Below are positions 5,315-5,772 of a DNA stretch of 5,772 nt, in pieces. The DNA comes from Ruminococcaceae bacterium UBA2656. GTDB lineage: Bacteria; Bacillota; Clostridia; Oscillospirales; Acutalibacteraceae. The notes beneath the pieces were generated by a model. The model was not told where the DNA came from. It saw only the letters and a program-made list of their open reading frames with translations, and made no database searches. Within the stretch, counting starts at the first letter, position 1, and each line of letters opens with the position of its first letter. The stretch lies in the NCBI GenBank assembly GCA_002359465.1, contig DENA01000009.1, forward strand, positions 84,725 to 90,496. The letters run 5' to 3'. A program made the position numbers and the translations under genes.

Positions 5315-5358
5315 CGAGTAGTGCCATTATCAAAAATTCCTATCGAAAAGGTGAACTT

Positions 5359-5772
5359 ATGCTAGATTCAAGAAATGGTTACGATTGTCAAGCTAACTAC
5401 TATAATAAAAATGTAAATATCCCAATAGAACTATATGAGTCTATCAAAGGAGAATACTTTATCGGTTATGCCGATAACTTAAGTTTAGGAAATGGCACCA
5501 GCGCATGGGCAAGATTATATAATCCACATGGGTCTGGTGTGAATTTACATGTTAATGTATGGACTGTAACAGATATATCGGAAGCGCCCTTCCGCGCTCA
5601 ATTCTGGTTTAACTCAACCGCTCCCGGCAAGTCTTCCGAATCCACCCTTGTAACCCCTTCAAATACAGCAATCCGGCCTATTCCAAGGCCTAGAGTAAAG
5701 TTGGAGTTAGCATCGAATGTTACCGGGGAACCAACCGGAGGAGTAAAAGCATTTGTCAGAAGAGGCGAACAA
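5359..5772 (+). CDS. DUF6143-like protein, N-terminal 138 aa (runs off the window)
   Basis: The open frame starts at ATG 5359, preceded by AAAGGTG at a good distance, and stays open to the last base, giving at least 138 residues. The N-terminal 30 residues are polar and probably variable. From residue 31 the text GEYFIGYADNLSLGNGT, then NPHGSGVNLHVNVWTVTDIS (55-74), FNSTAPG (84-90) and SNVTGEPTGGVKAFVR (119-134) strongly recalls DUF6143 proteins of Bacillus and Clostridium as I remember them. Those are beta-rich proteins of unknown function. No signal peptide or membrane segment is seen. Codon use turns more GC-rich after about residue 75. The upstream sigma-K-like motif would fit expression during late sporulation, but this is inference. 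Confidence 0.75.
   Translation, partial: MLDSRNGYDCQANYYNKNVNIPIELYESIKGEYFIGYADNLSLGNGTSAWARLYNPHGSGVNLHVNVWTVTDISEAPFRAQFWFNSTAPGKSSESTLVTPSNTAIRPIPRPRVKLELASNVTGEPTGGVKAFVRRGEQ

Noticed and set aside
1..5772. CRISPR array, tRNA or rRNA genes
   Set aside because: No regularly spaced direct repeats, cloverleaf-like sequence or rRNA-like segments were seen on reading the window.

Overview
The window looks like chromosomal DNA from a low-to-mid GC, Gram-positive, probably spore-forming anaerobe of the Clostridia. The evidence is strong AGGAGG-type ribosome binding sites before almost every gene, canonical sigma-A promoters, a UPF0251 (DUF134) / NifX-like gene pair, a clostridial-type UPF0324 (YeiH) transporter, and a partial gene at the right edge that resembles DUF6143 proteins of Bacillus and Clostridium. 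The genus cannot be told from the sequence alone.

Left part (1-2300). A short tail of coding sequence ends at 84 and is followed by a structured intergenic stretch with a strong hairpin at 187-224. Then come two divergent genes: a LysR-type regulator on the minus strand (280-1149) and a YeiH/UPF0324 membrane transporter on the plus strand (1254-2246). They share a 104-bp intergenic region. It holds a near-ideal LysR box (CTTAT-N7-ATAAG inside a 25-bp dyad) just upstream of a plausible transporter promoter. This is the yeiE/yeiH type of arrangement, where the regulator probably controls a putative sulfite/sulfate or related anion exporter.

Middle (2266-3164). A bidirectional rho-independent terminator separates the transporter from a convergent two-gene operon on the minus strand: a UPF0251/DUF134 DNA-binding protein (2726-3094), then a NifX/NafY-type iron-molybdenum-cofactor-binding-domain protein (2311-2688). 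Both proteins end in Cys/His-rich segments that look metal-binding. The operon promoter is canonical (TTGACA-N17-TATACT) and is overlapped by two inverted copies of a GAGCATATGC element, so repression is likely, possibly by the DUF134 protein itself. No other nitrogenase genes are present, so this is better read as a metal or Fe-S handling module than as nitrogen fixation.

Right part (3165-5772). This is visibly more AT-rich and patchy, like an accessory region. It holds a class I SAM-dependent methyltransferase with its own promoter (3439-4482), a decayed and frameshifted C-terminal fragment of an IS3-family transposase (minus strand, about 4608-4760), a small 86-aa unknown protein on the minus strand (4852-5112), and the start of a DUF6143-like gene (5359 to the window end) preceded by a possible sigma-K-like sporulation promoter. 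No CRISPR array, rRNA or tRNA was found.
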